DNA from: Chrysophaeum taylorii
Lineage: Eukaryota; Sar; Pelagophyceae; Pelagomonadales; Pelagomonadaceae
NCBI GenBank assembly: GCA_029834535.1
Contig: JAQMWT010000328.1
Span: 62,001-126,000 of the forward strand
Length of the DNA: 64,000 nucleotides
Reading direction: 5' to 3'
A model generated the notes under the pieces. It saw only the letters and a list, made by a program, of their open reading frames with translations. It ran no database searches and was not told where the DNA came from. Shown piece after piece: positions 46,878 to 55,672 of the stretch. How positions within the stretch are numbered: position 1 is the stretch's first letter; the number at the start of each line of letters is the position of its first letter. A program made the position numbers and the translations under genes.

Positions 46878-48245
46878 TTAATATTTGGCGTCGATGGTTT
46901 CCTGGAGGGTTTGGTTGTTGAAGAGAGCGCCGACGACGACCCAGGAGTAGAGGGAAGCCTCGAGGAGCCAGCCCGAAAGAGAGAAAGAGGCGTCGGCGCC
47001 AGGGGGGAGGTCGGTGATGTAGGTTATGTTGCGAAGAGGGTCGTCCTGACGGGCGAGTTCGAGGTGCGCGAGGTGGAGTTCCTGCTGAGCCATGGAGGCA
47101 AGGGCGTAGCGGGCCCTCCGTGCGCGCTTTCGGAGGCGGCGGCTCGGCTCGGGCTCGACCTGTTTGGCCGCCCTGGAGACGGAGGCGCCGGCGCGCCAGA
47201 ACCAAGTATCTCTGAGCTGAAGGACGTCGATCCAGTCGCCGCCGTCGTCGTCTTCGAGGAGGTCGTCGTCGGCTTGGGCGGCGGCGGCGGCCTCGATCTC
47301 GTTCCATATTTGCGTGGCCAGTTGCGAGGCGACGGCGCCGACGGCGACGACGGCCGCGCAGACGACGAGAATCGCGAAGTCCGAGACGTCTTCCTTGGCC
47401 TGGATGATGTCGTTGCCGACGCAGCCGAGGTAGGCGTCGAAGGCATATGGTTTTATGGAGCCCAAAAAAGTCGCCGGGAAAAATTTCCAAAAAGGGACCT
47501 GGGCCGCGCCGTAGAGGTAAGAGTACGCGCCGATGGGTATGGGCAGGACGGGCGCGAGCCGAAGGACCAAAACCGTAGCGAAGCCCCGGTCAGAGACGCC
47601 GCGGACGAGGGCGCGCGCGCGTTTGTTGCGACGCGCGATCGTCAGGATCCTCGGGCGATAGTCCGAGAGTCGCGCCAGGTAAAACGCAACCGACGATCCT
47701 AGAGAAGCGCAGACGCAAGCCGCGAGAGTGCCACGAACGACGCCGCCGAAGAGAACTCCAGAGGCGATCGCGAGCGCGAGGCCCAGTGGGTCCAAGCACA
47801 GGGTCTTGGCGACGACCCACAAAAACGCGTAGCTCGCCACGAGGGTGGTCGAGGACATCGTCTCGAGCACGCCTTGCACGCCCGACGCGATGCCTTCGCT
47901 CGTCGACGGGTCGAGGCCGACGAGCCCCAGCAGGGCGGCGCGCCCCCCGACGCGCAGCACGATCGCAAGAATCACGATTCCAAACGTCGCCGTCGCTATC
48001 GTGTCCACGGGATCGTCCTCCTCGAACTCATCCTCATCATCAGCCGGGGCCGCCAACGACAGCTTGAGCGCGAACAACGACCGCGTCGCGTTGCGCCGAC
48101 CCTCCCAGATCTTCTGGGTTCGCGGCTCGACGGCAGCCAGCACCCGCGGTGGCGGCCTCCGGCGGGTCCTCGTCGTCGTCGTCACTGTCACGAACGCCGT
48201 CGCCGGCAGAAGAAGCAACAACTTCAACCCCATTTTGAATTTCAT
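46878..48245 (-). CDS. Plastid-targeted VTT (DedA/TVP38) membrane protein
   Basis: Member of the VTT/SNARE-associated (DedA, TVP38/TMEM64) family of polytopic membrane proteins, several of which are lipid scramblases or needed for membrane lipid balance. 455 residues. The VTT core spans about 155-275: GLALAIASGVLFGGV, a re-entrant region, and the signature block LRLAPVLPIPIGAYSYLYG (228-246) followed by KFFPATFLGSIKPYAFDAYLG. Flanking hydrophobic helices at about 85-110, 132-150 and 290-310. The N-terminus MKFKMGLKLLLLLPATAFVT is a signal peptide followed by ATAF, the heterokont plastid-import motif with Phe18 at +1, then a Thr/Arg-rich transit-like stretch. An acidic loop (LLEDDDGGDW) and a charged C-terminal region follow. 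Its start lies only 58 bp from the divergent roadblock gene. Confidence 0.85.
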   Translation of the reverse strand: MKFKMGLKLLLLLPATAFVTVTTTTRTRRRPPPRVLAAVEPRTQKIWEGRRNATRSLFALKLSLAAPADDEDEFEEDDPVDTIATATFGIVILAIVLRVGGRAALLGLVGLDPSTSEGIASGVQGVLETMSSTTLVASYAFLWVVAKTLCLDPLGLALAIASGVLFGGVVRGTLAACVCASLGSSVAFYLARLSDYRPRILTIARRNKRARALVRGVSDRGFATVLVLRLAPVLPIPIGAYSYLYGAAQVPFWKFFPATFLGSIKPYAFDAYLGCVGNDIIQAKEDVSDFAILVVCAAVVAVGAVASQLATQIWNEIEAAAAAQADDDLLEDDDGGDWIDVLQLRDTWFWRAGASVSRAAKQVEPEPSRRLRKRARRARYALASMAQQELHLAHLELARQDDPLRNITYITDLPPGADASFSLSGWLLEASLYSWVVVGALFNNQTLQETIDAKY

Positions 48246-48303
48246 AACCCTACTTATTAATTAATCGTCGTCGTCGTCGTCGTCGCAGGAAGAAGATAGC
48301 GCC
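48246..48303. promoter_or_regulatory. 58-bp shared 5' region of VTT and roadblock genes
   Basis: Two divergent genes have start codons separated by only 58 bp, so their transcription must be driven from within this stretch, from inside the neighbouring coding regions, or both. It contains TTATTAATTAATCG and a (TCG)n run. No TATA box or defined motif is claimed. Confidence 0.5.
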
Positions 48304-48609
48304 ATGTCCGAGGTCGAGGAGACACTGGAGCGCGTCAAGGTGCAGCCCGGCGTGGAAGGGTACGTGATCTGCAATCGGCAGGGCCAGGTCCTCCGGAGGC
48401 TGCCCTCGATGTCGCAGGCCCAGGCGGACATTTATGCCCAAAAGATGAGCGGTTTGTCGAAGAAAGCGCGGGGCGTCGTACGCGACCTCAACCCCAAGAA
48501 CGAGCTCCGGTACCTCCGCATACGGGCCAAGAAGCACGAAGTCCTCGTCGCCTACGACCAGGAGTTCCTCGTCATCGTCATTCAGCGCTGGACCCCCGCC
48601 CAGGCCTGA
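48304..48609 (+). CDS. DYNLRB: Dynein light chain, roadblock type
   Basis: Roadblock/LC7 light chain, a small subunit that binds the dynein intermediate chain and links cargo adaptors in cytoplasmic and ciliary dynein. 101 residues, the usual length. Fold elements in order: EETLERVKVQPGVEGYVIC (N-terminal helix and first strand), LRRLPSMSQAQADIYAQKM (helix 2), RDLNPKNELRYLRIRAKKHE (strands), VLVAYDQEFLVIVIQ (last strand) and a short tail. No gap or frameshift. A strong, small, single-exon gene. Presence of a dynein light chain is in keeping with a flagellated stage or flagellate ancestry, though cytoplasmic dynein use cannot be excluded. Confidence 0.96.
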   Translation: MSEVEETLERVKVQPGVEGYVICNRQGQVLRRLPSMSQAQADIYAQKMSGLSKKARGVVRDLNPKNELRYLRIRAKKHEVLVAYDQEFLVIVIQRWTPAQA

Positions 48610-48712
48610 CGACGCCCATAATCTATCTATCTGCAAAAGTAAAAAAGGGCGTTGATTGATTGCTTTATTCGAGAGGGCAAGCGTCGTCGTCCGTCGTATA
48701 GGACTATCGCTG

Positions 48713-50506
48713 ATGGCTGTCGCGCTCTCTGCTGGTGGTGGTGGCGGCGGCGCGGTGATGCCGAGCGCCCCCATGGCGATGACGCCGCCGCAGCCTCAGC
48801 CGTTCTCCCAAGTGCCGCGGATGCGCGTTGCGGCCCCGGGGGTCCGCGCTCCTGCCGCCCCCCGGGGCGCATCCACCGATGGCGACGAGAGCGCATTCGG
48901 GGGCGACGCGTGTCTGTGCGTCGAGTTCGCGGGGGGAAGGGTGTGCGCGGCCGCGTGGGACGCGCGGAAGCGCGAGGCCGTCGCGCTCCCCGTCGGGACC
49001 GAGGGCGCGATGGTCGGAGCCGACGCGGCCGTCGAGGTGGATTCTTCCAAGACGTCGCAACTCGCGGCGTGGCTCTCCAAGCCGCCAAAGGCCCGCGCTG
49101 CCGAGGTCCACACGTCGGCCGTGCGGATCGCGACGTCGGGGGCGGGAGGGACGCGGGTCGAGGCCCCGGGCCTGGCTCTGGGCGCCGCAGACGTAGAGGC
49201 GGCGTCGGCTCGCGCGGGCGATCAGGGCTGGTCGTTTCGCGAGCCGGAAAGAGAGGACGAGTCGAGCCCCTTGTTGGTGCCGGGCTCGCGCGTCTCGAAG
49301 GACTTTGCCTCGATCCCCCTCACCCCCGAGGACTGCGTGGCTTTGCTGATCGCGCGACCGCGACAGCGCGCTACCCAGCTCGTCGCGAAGCCCGTCCGCC
49401 GTCTGCTCGTCGTCGCGCCCGCTGGCGCCTCCCAAGCCTGGCGCCTCGCAGCCCTCGAAGCCTGCGGCAAGATCGACGCCCGCTGCACGCGCATGGTGAG
49501 CGCGCCCCTCGCCCTCGCCCTCGCGCACCGCGGCGCCGGAGAGTCGGTCTTGGCCGTCGACGCTACTCCCGTTCCCGGTACGTCGTCGATGCTCGTCGAC
49601 GCCGTCGTCGCTAAGGTCTCGCCGCACGGCGCGGCGGTCGCGGCGATCAGCTCCGAGATCGTCGAGAAGTCCGCGGTTCCCGCCGTGATCGAGGCCCTCA
49701 AAAAAGCCCACGAACACGACGCCGTCGTCGCTCGAGGCATCCGAGTGGAAGGCGCTATCGCCGCGACCCAAATGGACGCCGTCCTCGCCGCCGCTACCCT
49801 CCGTGCCTCGGAGCTCGGGCTCCCCGGCGCCCCCCAGAAACTCGTCGCCTCGGAGGCCCTCGCGTCGCCTCTCTTCGCGAGGATCCTTCCCGACGGCGAC
49901 CCCGATCAGCTCTTCGACGCGCACGCCCAAATACCCGCCTCGATCCGCCGCGTCTATCGCCGCGACAACGACAAGGAGACTGTCTTCGCCTTTCTGGAAG
50001 GCGATGCCAAGACACCCTGCGGCGCCGGCATGGAAGACCCTTTCGAGACCGTCGACGACGACGGCGAGGTCGTCCTCGCCAAGGCGGCCACCGTCGAATA
50101 CAAGGTCGACTCCCGCGGCATAATGTCCGCCCAGGTCATCCACGCCGACGCACCCAAGTCAAAAGCCCGCGCCGCCCGCGAGGCTTCCCAGCGCCGCTGC
50201 CGCCGCGTAGCCGCCGCCGTCACGGCCGCCTTTTTCCTCACGCCCGTCTTCTACACCTTAATCCACATGCGCCGCCGCGCCGTCGTCCGCAAGCACACTA
50301 TCACCGCCCTCGAAGACTTCTACCGCCGCGCCAAGCCCGACAAGATCCACGAGGCGTCCTTCATCGCCGACAAGTACGAGGGCTTCGAGGAACTCCTCTT
50401 CAAGCGCCTCGAGCGCCAGTACCCCGGCTTTACCATCACCAGGCCCGGTTCTTCTTCTTCTTCTGAGCGGAATTCCGACGACGAGGAGGACGTCATCGAA
50501 CTCTAG
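48713..50506 (+). CDS. Divergent Hsp70-like protein with membrane anchor
   Basis: About 597 residues from the ATG at 48713 (earlier codons would need a TTG start). The N-terminal two thirds weakly fit an Hsp70/actin ATPase fold: a first block ACLCVEFAGGRVCAAAWDAR resembling the phosphate-1 loop, LLVVAPAGASQAWRLAALEA resembling the strand-helix before the hinge, MVSAPLALALAHRG (the E-P-x-A-A-A-L-A-Y position), then SVLAVDATPVPGTSSMLVDA in place of the phosphate-2 D-x-G-G-G-T block, which is not conserved. Near residue 505 an Arg-rich stretch precedes one hydrophobic segment (VAAAVTAAFFLTPVFYTLIHM). The tail (FYRRAKPDKIHEASFIADKY) is folded-looking. ATP hydrolysis is doubtful given the altered loops. 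A membrane-anchored Hsp70-like co-factor is one reading; fold assignment is tentative. Confidence 0.5.
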   Translation: MAVALSAGGGGGGAVMPSAPMAMTPPQPQPFSQVPRMRVAAPGVRAPAAPRGASTDGDESAFGGDACLCVEFAGGRVCAAAWDARKREAVALPVGTEGAMVGADAAVEVDSSKTSQLAAWLSKPPKARAAEVHTSAVRIATSGAGGTRVEAPGLALGAADVEAASARAGDQGWSFREPEREDESSPLLVPGSRVSKDFASIPLTPEDCVALLIARPRQRATQLVAKPVRRLLVVAPAGASQAWRLAALEACGKIDARCTRMVSAPLALALAHRGAGESVLAVDATPVPGTSSMLVDAVVAKVSPHGAAVAAISSEIVEKSAVPAVIEALKKAHEHDAVVARGIRVEGAIAATQMDAVLAAATLRASELGLPGAPQKLVASEALASPLFARILPDGDPDQLFDAHAQIPASIRRVYRRDNDKETVFAFLEGDAKTPCGAGMEDPFETVDDDGEVVLAKAATVEYKVDSRGIMSAQVIHADAPKSKARAAREASQRRCRRVAAAVTAAFFLTPVFYTLIHMRRRAVVRKHTITALEDFYRRAKPDKIHEASFIADKYEGFEELLFKRLERQYPGFTITRPGSSSSSERNSDDEEDVIEL

Positions 50507-51154
50507 TGTGTGTCGTCGTCTCTTCTTCAAATATTATCGCGTCGGCTCTCTTCTAAAGTACGTGCGGTAAACAACGACGACGACGAGGAGAACCAGTGGT
50601 TTATTTCGCCGTCGTCGACACATTATCTGTGATCGATCTGCAGTGTGAATATATATAATATAATCTGATGGGGGTGTTGTCGACGACGTATCGTACTAAG
50701 GTATTATTTTAAAGCGGCCTGAGCCGAACGAACGAACACCCCTTGTCACCGACGACGACGACGACGACGACGACGGCGCGTTCTTCCGACGACGACAAGG
50801 ACGACGGCGCGTTTCTCCTCCTCCTCCTCCTCCTCCTCCTCCTCCTCCTAGTGGAGATGAAGATGCGCTATCGGAAAAAAACGTCGTGATGTCTCTGCTG
50901 TTTCTTTCTTTCTTCCTCGCTCAAAGCAAGCATATGGTTGGTTGGTTGGTGTGCCACGTCAGCGTTTTCTTCGGTGATTCTGATTGGTCTGTTCCGAGGA
51001 TGCGTCGACGACCGTTACTTTGGTAAAGGGCCTCGACAGCCCAGAAGATTCGGTGAAAGGTTGAAGTTGCCTTTGAAGCCGAGGAGGCCGTTGGGGTAAC
51101 GTGGCCCTTGAGGCTCCATTCTGAGGCTGACAAAGTGGTTGAAACACCAGCAAT
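50507..51154. other. Intergenic with GAC and CTC repeats
   Basis: No gene. (GAC)n at about 50751-50775 and (CTC)n at 50814-50849 lie in the gap, together with homopolymer-rich filler and a repeated GGTT near 50938-50950. The right part is the 5' region of the PX gene. Confidence 0.6.
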
Positions 51155-52219
51155 ATGCAGCACCGGAGGACGAAGAGCCTCGAGGAGGTCGTGGAGGACG
51201 ACGACTGGGGCCACTTCAGTTCGGCGGACGAGGAGCCGTTGGAGGAAGAGGAAGAGGAGGAGGAGAAGCACGAGGAAAGCGGCTCGAACCGCTTTTCATC
51301 TTCGCGTTACGGCACGTGCGCGGCCTGCGCCGTCAGATACCCGCGCGGGGGGTCGTGCGGCGCCCTCACAAAAGGCGCGTGCTCCGAAGAGGCGCCGTTA
51401 GAAAAAGAACTTCGGCTTCCGACCGGAGATGCGGTGTTCTCGTCAGAGACGCGGCTCAACGAGATCCCGCAGACGAAGAGGCGTCGCGACGAAGAACTTC
51501 GGCCGATCGAGGCTCGCGTTCGGAAGCGTCGCGACGACTTTTGCTCGGAGACCCGCGGGAACAAGACGGCTCGATGGGACGTCGAGCGCTGGCACGTCTT
51601 CGCGCCGAGAGTATTGCGCAGAGGCGAGTACGTCCCGGATCGCGACGGCATCGTCCTCAGTCCGGCGTTCCGGCCGCGCGTCGCCACCCGCTTCTTCGCG
51701 ACGCGCCGCGGCGTCACGGTCAGCTTTTCGATGGGCTCGATCCGCGTCGTCTCCACGAATTTCGAGCGCTTCGCACAATACGAGCTCGTAGTCAATATCG
51801 ACGGCCGCGCCGGCTCGACCTGGCGACGCTACTCGGCATTTCGGGCCTTGGTCGCTTCGGTCGCAGCCGAGAGTCCTCCGCGCAACATCGTCAGGACCCT
51901 CTCCGCCTGGGCGGACGCCCAGGACGCCAAACGCATCTTTCGTTGCACCCACCCGGCTTACCTCATCCAGCGGTACTACCACTTCGAACACGTCCTCCGC
52001 GAAGCCCTCTTCGAGCTGCCAAACCCCGCCCTCCTCCTCAGCTTCTTCGAACCAGAGGACAACAAGCCCCTCAGACCACCCTCCGCCGATCTCCACGCGC
52101 CGCCGCACAAAAAAACCGATGCCGCCGCTATCCAGCCCCGCACCTTCCTGGCCAACTTCCTGGGTCCCACGACGAGACCTCCTAACTTCGGGGGGCCGCA
52201 GGGCGTCCGCTGCCACTAA
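51155..52219 (+). CDS. PX-domain protein
   Basis: 354 residues. PX domains bind phosphoinositides and bring proteins to endosomal membranes. The N-terminus is acidic (LEEEEEEEEKHEES) and carries a cysteine pair (CAACAVRYP) with further cysteines that might hold zinc. The PX-like part is about residues 190-300: SIRVVSTNFERFAQYELVV, DGRAGSTWRRYSAFRALV with the key R-R-Y-S-x-F phosphate-binding block (224-229), and HPAYLIQRYYHFEHVLREAL with the final helix. The central R/K and the PxxP insert are less clear. Length and overall layout fit a small sorting-nexin-like protein lacking a BAR region. Alternative readings are possible as the domain is diverged. Confidence 0.6.
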   Translation: MQHRRTKSLEEVVEDDDWGHFSSADEEPLEEEEEEEEKHEESGSNRFSSSRYGTCAACAVRYPRGGSCGALTKGACSEEAPLEKELRLPTGDAVFSSETRLNEIPQTKRRRDEELRPIEARVRKRRDDFCSETRGNKTARWDVERWHVFAPRVLRRGEYVPDRDGIVLSPAFRPRVATRFFATRRGVTVSFSMGSIRVVSTNFERFAQYELVVNIDGRAGSTWRRYSAFRALVASVAAESPPRNIVRTLSAWADAQDAKRIFRCTHPAYLIQRYYHFEHVLREALFELPNPALLLSFFEPEDNKPLRPPSADLHAPPHKKTDAAAIQPRTFLANFLGPTTRPPNFGGPQGVRCH

Positions 52220-52559
52220 AAAAAAAATCTCTCTCAAGAAGACTATTCCTTTTTCTTGCCAACAACAACAAGAGTATATAATATTATGCGTGCGGATGAT
52301 GAGATGAGACCTTATGAGACCTTCGTCGCACGACGTTTTCTTTTTGTTTGTTAGTGTCGGTGGGCAAAAATCAAATTTTAGTGATTTTTTTTGTTTTTTT
52401 GTTTTCTTTCAAGAGGGCGCGGAGTAGTACACTACAGAGCGCCGCCGCCGCCTTATAATAACTACGTATTTTCAACCTAAGGCCCGGCCCCCTATACGTT
52501 TGTTTACCCGCTCCGGAATTCCTGGAAGTTCTTTTTCTTCTTCTTCGAATGTTATGACG
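52220..52559. other. Intergenic, 3' ends of two convergent genes
   Basis: Short AT-rich gap between the PX gene and the convergent proteasome gene, with T runs and a TTC repeat near 52530. No gene seen. Confidence 0.6.
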
Positions 52560-53225
52560 TCACGGAGACGACGACGACGACCGGGGGGTAGATGATAAAA
52601 AAGTAACAGAATGGTCGGACTTGGTATGGCCATCGGGCGTGATGAGGTGGACGACGAGGGTGCGGCCGGAGAGACAGTCCCGGTGGAGGCCCGCGCTCAT
52701 GCAGCGCACGGCGAGGTCGCGGAGCTGGTGGGGATCGAGGTCGGGCTCGTAGAGCGCCTCGCAGGCGCCGTGGAGGGAGTGGGCGGCAGTGCCAACGACG
52801 ACGTACTTCGAGGAGACGAGCTGGGCGCCGAGGGAGTCCTGGGCGCAGAGGTAGGCGTCGCCCTTCCGCGATAGCCCGGCGACGATAGGCTCGAGGAACC
52901 AGTGGGCCTCCTCCGGGGAGAGACGCGCGGCGTAGAGCATGACGGAGACCATGGCGGCGAGCGCGGAAGGCTCGATCCATGCCCTAGTCCCGCGACCACC
53001 AGCCTCGATCCACCGCAGCCGCAGCCGCGAATCGAGGTCCTCGAAGAGCGTCTGGACGTCGGCGTGGAGCCCGCGCATGGCGACAACCGCCCGGTCGCCG
53101 CACTCGAGGACGCGGCACGCGCCGTCCCCGATCAGCGCGTTCCCCGCCCCGAGCCGCTTGTCGGCGACCACGGCCACGCACCCCTTCCCGGCCATCGCCA
53201 GCAGCGATCCCCCGTTGTAACTCAT
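52560..53225 (-). CDS. PSMB3: Proteasome subunit beta type-3
   Basis: Non-catalytic beta-3 subunit of the 20S proteasome core. The start MSYNGGSLLAMAGKGCVAVV at 53225 corresponds to the conserved beta-3 beginning, giving 221 residues against about 205 in the family. Further matches: DKRLG, the L-x2-RL-x2-DVQTLFEDL region, AMVSVMLYAARLSP, WFLEPIVAGL (the YTEP-x-IAGL position), CAQDSLGAQLVSSKYVVVGTAA, CEALYEPDLDPHQL, RDCLSGRTLVVHLI. No N-terminal active threonine, as expected for beta-3. The C-terminus ends in a Ser-rich tail. An ATG at 53321 would add 32 residues that look like a signal peptide (MSSRPLLLLLRRSSSLFVIV), discussed separately. Confidence 0.9.
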   Translation of the reverse strand: MSYNGGSLLAMAGKGCVAVVADKRLGAGNALIGDGACRVLECGDRAVVAMRGLHADVQTLFEDLDSRLRLRWIEAGGRGTRAWIEPSALAAMVSVMLYAARLSPEEAHWFLEPIVAGLSRKGDAYLCAQDSLGAQLVSSKYVVVGTAAHSLHGACEALYEPDLDPHQLRDLAVRCMSAGLHRDCLSGRTLVVHLITPDGHTKSDHSVTFLSSTPRSSSSSP

Positions 53226-53321
53226 CGCGTCCGACGCGCCACAAACGCGCACCATCGCGGCGACGATGACGAAAAGGCTACTACTTCTTCGCAGCAGCAG
53301 CAGCAGCGGCCGAGACGACAT
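53226..53321 (-). other. Possible 32-residue signal-like extension of beta-3
   Basis: In frame with the proteasome gene an earlier ATG at 53321 gives MSSRPLLLLLRRSSSLFVIV and then AAMVRVCGASDA before the usual start. It is hydrophobic, like a secretory signal. A cytosolic and nuclear proteasome subunit should not have one, so this is most likely untranslated leader that happens to be open. If used, it would suggest a copy destined for the compartment around a secondary plastid. Confidence 0.3.
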
Positions 53322-53359
53322 CGTTCTTGGAGTAGGGTTAGGGAAGGTTAGTACTAGGA

Positions 53360-54343
53360 TTAGAGCCCGGCGAAGAGGGCCCACCAGGTGGTCGAACGGG
53401 GGGCTCCGTCTTCTGGCGGAAGGTGGTCGGTGCGGGCCTCGCGGGCCGCGCGCTCCTGGAGGGCCCACCAGGCCTCGACGTCGTGGCGCGTCACGACGAG
53501 GTGAAGTTTGGGCGTCTTGGCGGTGAGCGGGAGGAGGTCCTGGGCCTTGATGGTCCTGCGCACGAGGAGAGGGAGGGCGAGGTCGTGGGGGGTGCAGAGG
53601 GCGAGGTTGGCCAGGGGGACCGAGGCATTGGCGAGCCAGGCGTTGCGGCCAACGGCGTTGTGGTCCATGAGGACGACCTCGAGCACGCCATCCATGGCGT
53701 CCAAGGAGAGGACTTGGTCCCATTGTTGGTCCGGGGTCTTGATCGGCAGCCGGCGCGTCCGCGCCGTCGCGTCGCCGCAATGCAGTTTGACGTAGGGAAG
53801 CAGGGGCCTTGGCACGAGGTAGGGTTTGTGGTCGAAGACGGGGTCAATTTTCGCGACTCTTACCTCGAGCGTTCCTTTCGGGAAAACGTCAGGCCTCGGT
53901 ACGAGAAACGGCTTTTCCAAGACCGCGGACGCGGGTTTCTCGGCCGCTTTCAAAAAGTCGGGCGGCGCGGACTTCGCGAGGCCGAGTTCCCATAAGATCC
54001 CGCTCGCGTCGAAGACTAACTCTAGAACGAGTCGCAGCTTCACCGGCGCGTTGATCTTAACGATCGCGTGACCCGTCAAAGGACCTACCGCCACGATCTC
54101 GCGCTCCCCGAGACGACCCTTCGCCTTCCCCGCTATCTCCGTCACCTTCTTCATGAAGGGCGCGCGACCGCTTGACCGTTTCGAAGGGTCCTCCAACGAC
54201 CGAAGCACAGCTTCGGCGGCCACGCGCTTCGACAGCGACTCCATGTCGCACGATCCGATGAGCGAGATCACGCCATCGACCTCCCTCGCGACCTCCAACG
54301 TCGCCGCATCATCCTTTGGCACCTCCTCTTCCTCCTCAGCCAT
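53360..54343 (-). CDS. C2-domain-like protein
   Basis: 327 residues from the ATG at 54343 (MAEEEEEVPKDDAATLEVA); the frame is open for 139 more codons upstream, but the extra part is Arg-rich and unlike a protein start. The first half is helical and mixed charge (DMESLSKRVAAEAVLRSLE), then a beta-rich part EREIVAVGPLTGHAIVKINA. The C-terminal half reads as a C2-type sandwich: GTLEVRVAKIDPVFD near 195, YVKLHCGDATARTRRL, WDQVLSLDAMDGVLEVVLMDHN and ANASVPLANL. Acidic calcium-binding residues are only partly kept, so calcium binding is uncertain. It lies 38 bp from the earlier possible start of the proteasome gene and is transcribed in the same direction. Confidence 0.6.
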   Translation of the reverse strand: MAEEEEEVPKDDAATLEVAREVDGVISLIGSCDMESLSKRVAAEAVLRSLEDPSKRSSGRAPFMKKVTEIAGKAKGRLGEREIVAVGPLTGHAIVKINAPVKLRLVLELVFDASGILWELGLAKSAPPDFLKAAEKPASAVLEKPFLVPRPDVFPKGTLEVRVAKIDPVFDHKPYLVPRPLLPYVKLHCGDATARTRRLPIKTPDQQWDQVLSLDAMDGVLEVVLMDHNAVGRNAWLANASVPLANLALCTPHDLALPLLVRRTIKAQDLLPLTAKTPKLHLVVTRHDVEAWWALQERAAREARTDHLPPEDGAPRSTTWWALFAGL

Positions 54344-55672
54344 TCCTGGAATGCGCTTCCTTCCTTCTGGCAGGACAGAAATCAGTTCGTCGAAAGCATG
54401 CACATGAGTATCACCACCATCATCATCTCTGGCCGAGGTCCGTGTCTTTACGTGCGTGCGGCGGCATCCATTTGTGCCTAGCGATCGCCGTAGCCTGAGT
54501 CGATGATCTTGTGCCGAGCCCATCTCTCGAGCTCGAGCGGGCCTACCGCACGGACGTTGTTGAGGTTTGCGTTCGCCTCCTGCCAATTTGGCTCGCTTGC
54601 ATGTGGGGGGCTCCGTCGCCGCTTTCAAGTCGGCCGAGCGAATGGCACGAGACTCTAATACGTCGAGGTCGACGGATGCGCGACTTGCTCGACGAGAAAA
54701 AGCCGCCACGATTCTGCGCGAGGGCACGGCGGCGGCTCGAAAGCTGGCCCTGCCGCGCATTCAAGCCGAAGAGGGCCTTTTCTCGGCAAAAAATGTCGTG
54801 CCAAGAAATGGAGCTTCTTGTGAGGCACCGCCAACCTAAACACCGCCAGGGTGAAGCGGCGACCGTAGGTTGGGCGGCGGCGGTCGAGACGGTCTTCGAA
54901 GGGTATCTCATGCAAGACCAGCCACAGTCGACGCAGATGTCACAATTTGATTCGTCGATGACGAGAAGGTTCGCCAACGCGAGGCTCTCGTTGCCGAGAA
55001 CACCTCGAGTTCGAGACGACGAAAATCGATCGCGAAGGAAGGTAGTCGGGAATATTATGCAGTTCATAAAATTCACTGCTTCTCGTAATTGGCGACTCGT
55101 TGGTTGGCGTGTTGAGATGATCCGCCAACATGTTTCGGTCGCCGGACATCGTGTCGCACTTTACCAACCGCTGCATCATCACATCGATATCCTCAACCTT
55201 TACGCGGACGCCGGGAAGTCGTGGGGTCGTATTTGCTTCCATATTGTATAACGGCGCGAAGGTGCCGTTTTTGATGGCCTCCATATTTTTTTTAACGCGG
55301 GGAGATGAAATGCCTGACCTCACTCCACAACCCGCAAGTCCCTTGTCAATCCAGAAGATTGATTGACTGCGGAAATAATGCGATGCACGGTGATTCCAGG
55401 TGCGGTCGGACAGGCCTCGTGCCGACGCGCACCCTCGACATCATTCTGCACTACCAACCAACCGAGGAGAGTGCGTTAGAACAAATCTTTCGTTAGGGAG
55501 AATCTCGCGGCGCGCGCGAGATGACCAGATCAGATCGGATCGGATCAATAATATTCAATTAGCTTAGTCGGCCGGGCACGAGTGTGAACTTCTCGATGCT
55601 CTGGTGCGCGAACGAAGGAAGGAAGGAAGGAAGGAAGGAAGGAAGGAAGGAAGGAAGGAAGATCCGGCGCGG
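54344..55672. other. Intergenic with decayed frames
   Basis: A minus-strand frame (55323-54940) reads SRVKKNMEAIKNGTFAPLYN-like and VEDIDVMMQRLVKCDTMSG, protein-like in composition but ending without a recognised domain; a plus-strand piece reads LARREKAATILREGTAAARK. Together they suggest a decayed gene. (GAAG)n at 55614-55661 lies near the end of the PPPDE gene. Confidence 0.35.
55614..55661 (+). repeat. (GAAG)n microsatellite
   Basis: About twelve tandem GAAG units directly beyond the stop codon of the PPPDE gene, in its 3' untranslated region as transcribed on the minus strand (CTTC). Confidence 0.95.

Noticed and set aside
48704-50143. 479-codon minus-strand frame
   Set aside because: Antisense to the Hsp70-like gene; Arg/Gly-rich composition without motifs.
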